NCBI RefSeq assembly: GCF_002102395.1 | Contig: NZ_LQPZ01000044.1 | Coordinates: 62,001-126,000 of the forward strand | Source of the DNA: Mycolicibacillus trivialis | GTDB lineage: Bacteria > Actinomycetota > Actinomycetes > Mycobacteriales > Mycobacteriaceae | Direction: 5' to 3' | DNA length: 64,000 bases | In this document: positions 59,679 through 64,000 of the stretch, piece after piece | Numbering within the stretch: position 1 is the first letter of the stretch | Layout of the letters: each line of letters starts with the position of its first letter | Notes under the pieces: generated by a model | Told to the model about the DNA's origin: nothing | The model's database searches: none | The model's input: only the letters and a program-made list of their open reading frames with translations | Position numbers and translations under genes: made by a program

Positions 59679-60599
59679 ATGCAGGTGAGCATTCTCGGCG
59701 CGGTCGGTGGCGGCGAATCCCCGGTGGACGCCACGGTGGCCCGCTTCGCGGGGCTGCAGCAGGAAGGGTTCCGGCGGATCTGGGTGCCGCAGCTGCCCAA
59801 CGAGCCGGACCTGCTGACGATGCTGGCGGTGGTGCTGCGCGAGGTCGACGGCATCGAGGTCGGCACCGGGGTGATCCCGATCCAGAACCAGCACCCGATG
59901 CTGCTGGCCCAGCGGGCACTGACGTTGTCGCTGATCAGCGGTGGGCGCTTCCTGCTCGGGCTGGGCATGACCCACCAGGCGGTCACCGAGGGCATGTGGG
60001 GCATCCCGTGGGACCGGCCGGTGCGCCGACTGCGCGAATACCTCGACGGGCTGCAACCGCTGCTGACCGGCGAGCGGGCCGAGGCGGTCGGCGAAACCGT
60101 CACCACCCGCGGCGAACTGCAGATCCCCGGGGCCACCGCGCCGCCGGTCTACCTCGCCGCGCTCGGACCCCAGCTGCTGCGGCTGGCCGGTCGGCGCAGC
60201 GCGGGCACGATCACCTGGATGACCGGTCCGACAACCCTGACCGAGCACATCGGGCCCACCCTGCGGGACGCGGCGGCCGAGGCCGGCCGCCCGGCGGGCG
60301 CGGTGCGGGTCGTCGCATGCCTGCCGGTCGCGGTCACCGACGACACCGATGCGCTCCGCCGGGTCGCCGCCGAGCAGTTCGCCGTGTACGGCTACCTGCC
60401 GTCCTACCGGGCGATGCTCGACCGGGAGGGCTTCGCCGGACCCGGCGAGGTCGCGCTGCTCGGCGACGAGGACAGCGTCGCCGAGCAGATCGGTGCCTTC
60501 GCGGCGGCCGGTGTCGACGAATTCGTCGGGGTGGTCTTCGACCCGGACGCGGAGAGCCGGGACCGCACCCGGGCGCTGCTGCGCCGGCTCGACGGCTGA
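59679..60599 (+). CDS. LLM-class F420-dependent oxidoreductase
   Basis: A 306-residue luciferase-like barrel. Typical LLM sequence: ARFAGLQQEGFRRIWVPQL, then EVGTGVIPIQNQHPMLLAQRALTLS and GRFLLGLGMTHQ, PPVYLAALGPQLLRLAG and AGRPAGAVRVVACLPVAV. Mycobacterial proteins of this type use reduced F420. Substrate unknown. Upstream gap (216 bp) holds no gene. The C-terminus abuts a hairpin region shared with fadE5, which is convergent. Not expected at this place in M. tuberculosis. Confidence 0.9.
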   Translation: MQVSILGAVGGGESPVDATVARFAGLQQEGFRRIWVPQLPNEPDLLTMLAVVLREVDGIEVGTGVIPIQNQHPMLLAQRALTLSLISGGRFLLGLGMTHQAVTEGMWGIPWDRPVRRLREYLDGLQPLLTGERAEAVGETVTTRGELQIPGATAPPVYLAALGPQLLRLAGRRSAGTITWMTGPTTLTEHIGPTLRDAAAEAGRPAGAVRVVACLPVAVTDDTDALRRVAAEQFAVYGYLPSYRAMLDREGFAGPGEVALLGDEDSVAEQIGAFAAAGVDEFVGVVFDPDAESRDRTRALLRRLDG

Positions 60600-60775
60600 C
60601 TCGATACTGCTGAGATCGACGTCAGAATCGGCTCATAACGCAAAAAATCAGTCGATCACGCCGTCGTGGCGTCGATTTCAGGGGAACTCTCACCGGACCG
60701 GCGCTCGGATGGGTCGCCGGCAGCGCAACCCGCACGGCCCGCCACGGCGGGAGTTCGGCGACACCGAATGCAACA

Positions 60776-60800
60776 GGCCCCCGGGGATCACCCGGGGGCC
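60776..60800. terminator. Bidirectional hairpin between LLM gene and fadE5
   Basis: GGCCCCCGGG-GATCA-CCCGGGGGCC, a perfect 10-bp stem with a 5-nt loop, 18 bp beyond the fadE5 stop on the minus strand and 176 bp after the plus-strand LLM gene. Suitable to end both converging transcripts; no long T-run. Confidence 0.7.
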
Positions 60801-60817
60801 CGTCACGTACTACGCGG

Positions 60818-62653
60818 TCAGAACGCCGCTTCGTCGAGCTCCATGATCTCGTTGTCCAGGGTCTCGATGACCTGACGGGTGCTGGACAGCAGCGGCAGGA
60901 AGTTCTTGGCGAAGAACGACGCCACCGCGATCTTGCCCTCGTAGAAGGCCCGGTCCTCGTCACCGACCCCGGCGTCGAGCGCCTCGACGGCCACCGCCGC
61001 CTGACGCTGCAGCAGCCAGCCGATCACCAGGTCACCGACGGCCATCAGGAACCGCACCGAGCCCAGCCCCACCTTGTAGATGGAGGAGACCTCTTCCTGC
61101 GCGGCCATCAGGTAGCCGGTGAGCGCGGCCGCCATGCCCTGGACGTCGGCCAGGGCGGTGCCGAGCAGTTCACGTTCGGTCTTGAGCCGCCCGTTGCCGG
61201 ACTCGCTCTTGACGAACGCCTCGATCTGGCCGGCCACGTGGCCCAGCGCCACCCCCTTGTCCCGGACGATCTTGCGGAAGAAGAAGTCCTGGGCCTGGAT
61301 CGCGGTGGTGCCTTCGTACAGCGAGTCGATCTTGGCGTCGCGGATGTACTGCTCGATCGGGTAGTCCTGCAGGAAGCCCGAGCCGCCCAGGGTCTGCAGG
61401 CTCTCGGTCAGCTTGGCGTAGGCCTGCTCGGAGCCGACCCCCTTGACGATCGGCAGCAGCAGGTCGTTGACCTTCACCGCCAGCTCCGGGTCGATGTCGT
61501 GGACCGCGGTGGCTACCTCGGCGTCCTGGTAGGTGCCGGTGTACATGTACAGCGCGCGCAGCCCCTCGGCGTAGGCCTTCTGGGTCATCAGCGAGCGGCG
61601 CACATCCGGGTGGTGGGTGATGGTGACCCGCGGGGCGGTCTTGTCGGTCATCTGGGTCAGGTCCGCGCCCTGCACCCGCTCCTTGGCGTACTCGAGTGCG
61701 TTGAGGTAGCCGGTGGACAGCGTGGCGATCGCCTTGGTGCCGACCATCATCCGGGCCTGCTCGATCACCTCGAACATCTGGGCGATGCCATCGTGCACCT
61801 CGCCGACCAGCCAGCCCTTGGCGGGCACGCCGTGCTGACCGAAGGTCAGCTCACAGGTGGTGGAGACCTTCAGGCCCATCTTGTGCTCGATGTTGGTGAC
61901 GAACACACCGTTGCGCTCGCCCATCTCACCGGTCTCGAAATCGAACAGCACCTTCGGGACGAAGAACAGCGACAGCCCCTTGGTGCCCGGGCCAGCACCC
62001 TCGGGGCGGGCCAGCACCAGGTGGAAGATGTTCTCGAACAGGTCGTCGGAGTCCGCCGAGGTGATGAACCGCTTCACCCCGTCGATGTGCCAGGTGCCGT
62101 CGTCCTGCTGGATCGCCTTGGTGCGGCCGGCGCCGACATCCGAGCCGGCGTCGGGTTCGGTGAGCACCATCGTCGACCCCCAGCCGCGCTCGGCGGCGGT
62201 GATGGCCCACTTCTTCTGCTCGTCGGTGCCGAGGTGGTAGAGGATGTTGGCGAAGCCGGCGCCACCGGCGTACATCCACACCGCCGGGTTGGCGCCGAGG
62301 ATGTGCTCGTTGAGCGCCCACATCAGCGCCTTGGGCATCGGCATGCCGCCGAGCTCCTCGTCGAGTCCGGCCTTGTCCCAGCCGGCCTCGATGACCGCGC
62401 GCACCGACGCCTTGAACGACTCGGGCAGGGTCACGCTGTGGGTTTCGGGGTCGAAGACCGGCGGGTTGCGGTCCCCCTCGACGAACGACTCGGCGATGGG
62501 GCCTTCGGCCAGCCGGGCCATCTCGGTGAGCATGTCGCGGGCGGTCTCGACATCCAGCTCGGCGTAGGCGCCCTTGCCGAGCGCTTTGTCCACACCGAGG
62601 ACTTCGAACAGGTTGAACACCTGGTCACGGATGTTGCTCTTGTAGTGGCTCAC
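60818..62653 (-). CDS. fadE5: FadE5 acyl-CoA dehydrogenase
   Basis: A 611-residue acyl-CoA dehydrogenase of the FadE5 type with an added C-terminal helical domain (about 470-611). FAD motifs [15 protein letters not shown] and [15 protein letters not shown]; catalytic Glu in [21 protein letters not shown]. FadE5 of M. tuberculosis (Rv0244c, 611 aa) oxidises acyl-CoAs of many lengths in beta-oxidation. The GTG at 62653 ([17 protein letters not shown]) is chosen by GAGGAGGAAATCC upstream; longer readings pass through the operator region. It is divergent from the flavin reductase gene and likely repressed through two GTTACCCACC boxes. A paralogue lies at 31203. Confidence 0.96.
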   Translation of the reverse strand: MSHYKSNIRDQVFNLFEVLGVDKALGKGAYAELDVETARDMLTEMARLAEGPIAESFVEGDRNPPVFDPETHSVTLPESFKASVRAVIEAGWDKAGLDEELGGMPMPKALMWALNEHILGANPAVWMYAGGAGFANILYHLGTDEQKKWAITAAERGWGSTMVLTEPDAGSDVGAGRTKAIQQDDGTWHIDGVKRFITSADSDDLFENIFHLVLARPEGAGPGTKGLSLFFVPKVLFDFETGEMGERNGVFVTNIEHKMGLKVSTTCELTFGQHGVPAKGWLVGEVHDGIAQMFEVIEQARMMVGTKAIATLSTGYLNALEYAKERVQGADLTQMTDKTAPRVTITHHPDVRRSLMTQKAYAEGLRALYMYTGTYQDAEVATAVHDIDPELAVKVNDLLLPIVKGVGSEQAYAKLTESLQTLGGSGFLQDYPIEQYIRDAKIDSLYEGTTAIQAQDFFFRKIVRDKGVALGHVAGQIEAFVKSESGNGRLKTERELLGTALADVQGMAAALTGYLMAAQEEVSSIYKVGLGSVRFLMAVGDLVIGWLLQRQAAVAVEALDAGVGDEDRAFYEGKIAVASFFAKNFLPLLSSTRQVIETLDNEIMELDEAAF

Positions 62654-62702
62654 GGATTTCCTCCTCGATGAGAGCGCCACTTGACGGTTGGGTACTCGGG
62701 CT

Positions 62703-62748
62703 AAGTTACCCACCAGTAACGACCCTCAAGGTAACCGGTGGGTAACTT
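62703..62748. promoter_or_regulatory. Pair of GTTACCCACC operator boxes upstream of fadE5
   Basis: AAGTTACCCACC at 62703-62714 and its exact reverse complement GGTGGGTAACTT at 62737-62748. Extended boxes GTTACCCACCAGTAAC (62705-62720) and GTAACCGGTGGGTAAC (62731-62746) are each imperfect palindromes. They lie 50-95 bp upstream of fadE5. Confidence 0.7.
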
Positions 62749-62835
62749 CGGCGCAAGCTGACCGGCAAAATTGTTACCTATCCCAAACCAACCGGTTGGC
62801 TGTGATCGTGTCCCGCGGCATCGAAATCGCGCTGA

Positions 62836-63462
<627 letters not shown>

Positions 63463-63477
63463 CCGCCCGACGGGTGG

Positions 63478-64000
63478 CTAGCGCCGGAACAGCTTGTTGC
63501 CCAGCCACACGATCGGGTCGTAGCGGTGGCCGGCGACGCGCTCCTTCATCGGGATGATCGCGTTGTCGGTGATCTTGATGCCGGCCGGGCACACCTCGGT
63601 GCAGCACTTGGTGATGTTGCACATGCCCAGCCCGGCCTCGTCCTGGGCCAGGTCGCGGCGGTCGCCCTGGTCGAGCGGATGCATCTCCAGTTCGGCGATC
63701 CGGATGAAGAAGCGCGGACCGGCGTAGTTCTTCTTGTTGTCCTCGTGGTCGCGGATCACGTGACAGACGTCCTGGCACAGGAAGCACTCGATGCACTCCC
63801 GGAACTCCTGGGAGCGTTCGACGTCGCGCTGATCCATCCGGTACTCGCCGGGCTTGAGGTCGGCGGGCGGGGTGAACGACGGGATCTCGCGGGCCTTCTC
63901 GTAGTTGTAGGACACGTCGGTGACCAGGTCACGGACCACCGGGAAGGTGCGCATCGGGGTCACGGTGACGACCTCGTCGGGGTCGAACGTCGACATCCGG
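63478..64000 (-). CDS. Succinate dehydrogenase/fumarate reductase iron-sulfur subunit (5' part off the window)
   Basis: The C-terminal 174 residues of an SdhB-type protein; the start lies beyond the right edge (about 75-80 residues missing). The segment has the second ferredoxin half with two cysteine groups: CIECFLCQDVCHV and CNITKCCTEVCP, the ligands of the [4Fe-4S] and [3Fe-4S] clusters. The [2Fe-2S] part is not in the window. It resembles Rv0247c, part of the alternative succinate dehydrogenase Sdh1 (Rv0247c-Rv0249c). A Met near the right end (MSTFDPDEV) is internal in the family, not the start. Confidence 0.93.
   Translation of the reverse strand, partial: RMSTFDPDEVVTVTPMRTFPVVRDLVTDVSYNYEKAREIPSFTPPADLKPGEYRMDQRDVERSQEFRECIECFLCQDVCHVIRDHEDNKKNYAGPRFFIRIAELEMHPLDQGDRRDLAQDEAGLGMCNITKCCTEVCPAGIKITDNAIIPMKERVAGHRYDPIVWLGNKLFRR

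Overview
The window is chromosomal DNA from a very GC-rich, non-tuberculous Mycobacterium/Mycolicibacterium. The evidence is protein similarity and gene order: from end to end it follows the Mycobacterium tuberculosis segment Rv0201c to Rv0247c (mmpL11, the Rv0203 hemophore, mmpL3, trmB, pckA, lipC, the Rv0223c to Rv0228 cell-envelope block, R2lox, gabD1, aftD, lpqI, htdX-fabG4, fadA2, fadE5, an sdhB-like gene). These assignments come from recalled family and synteny knowledge; no search was run. Coding density is high, many genes overlap by 4 bp (GTGA/ATGA), and I saw no tRNA, rRNA, CRISPR array, insertion sequence or phage gene.

Layout. 1-11.3 kb: a partial CoA-binding protein, then the mycolate/heme export-import block (mmpL11, Rv0203-like hemophore, AI-2E-family permease, mmpL3) with the NYN-domain gene and trmB. 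11.4-17.7 kb: pckA and an acyl-CoA metabolism group (three acyl-CoA dehydrogenases, a double-hotdog hydratase). 17.7-25.3 kb: a LipW-like esterase, three tandem paralogous membrane-anchored sensor-like proteins with a 22-bp tandem repeat between two of them, lipC, a WS/DGAT and a PlsC-type acyltransferase. 25.4-31 kb is an accessory stretch: arylamine N-acetyltransferase, a Rox-like FAD monooxygenase with a divergent TetR regulator and a clear palindromic operator, a methyltransferase, and a divergent pair made of a three-cysteine HTH regulator and a hemerythrin-like/DUF2249 protein.

31.2-48.7 kb: a FadE5 paralogue, an aldehyde dehydrogenase followed by a small ferritin-like protein with an encapsulin-targeting tail, then envelope genes (methyltransferase, GT4 glycosyltransferase, membrane proteins, DUF3068 protein, TmaT acyltransferase), an inserted thiolase-TetR-pirin group, R2lox, gabD1 and an LMF-type membrane protein. 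48.8-64 kb: aftD with its small upstream partner, lpqI, a TetR regulator, a DUF732 secreted protein, htdX-fabG4 divergent from fadA2, an LLM-class oxidoreductase, fadE5 divergent from a flavin reductase, and a truncated succinate-dehydrogenase iron-sulfur subunit at the right edge.

Functionally the region combines mycomembrane assembly (MmpL3 and TmaT for trehalose monomycolate, MmpL11 lipids, AftD arabinan) with fatty-acid and sterol-type acyl-CoA turnover. The most unusual items are the orphan encapsulin cargo (EncFtn type) beside an aldehyde dehydrogenase with no shell gene in the window, the hemerythrin/DUF2249 protein with its putative Fe-S regulator, the triplicated sensor-like family, and several well-formed operators.
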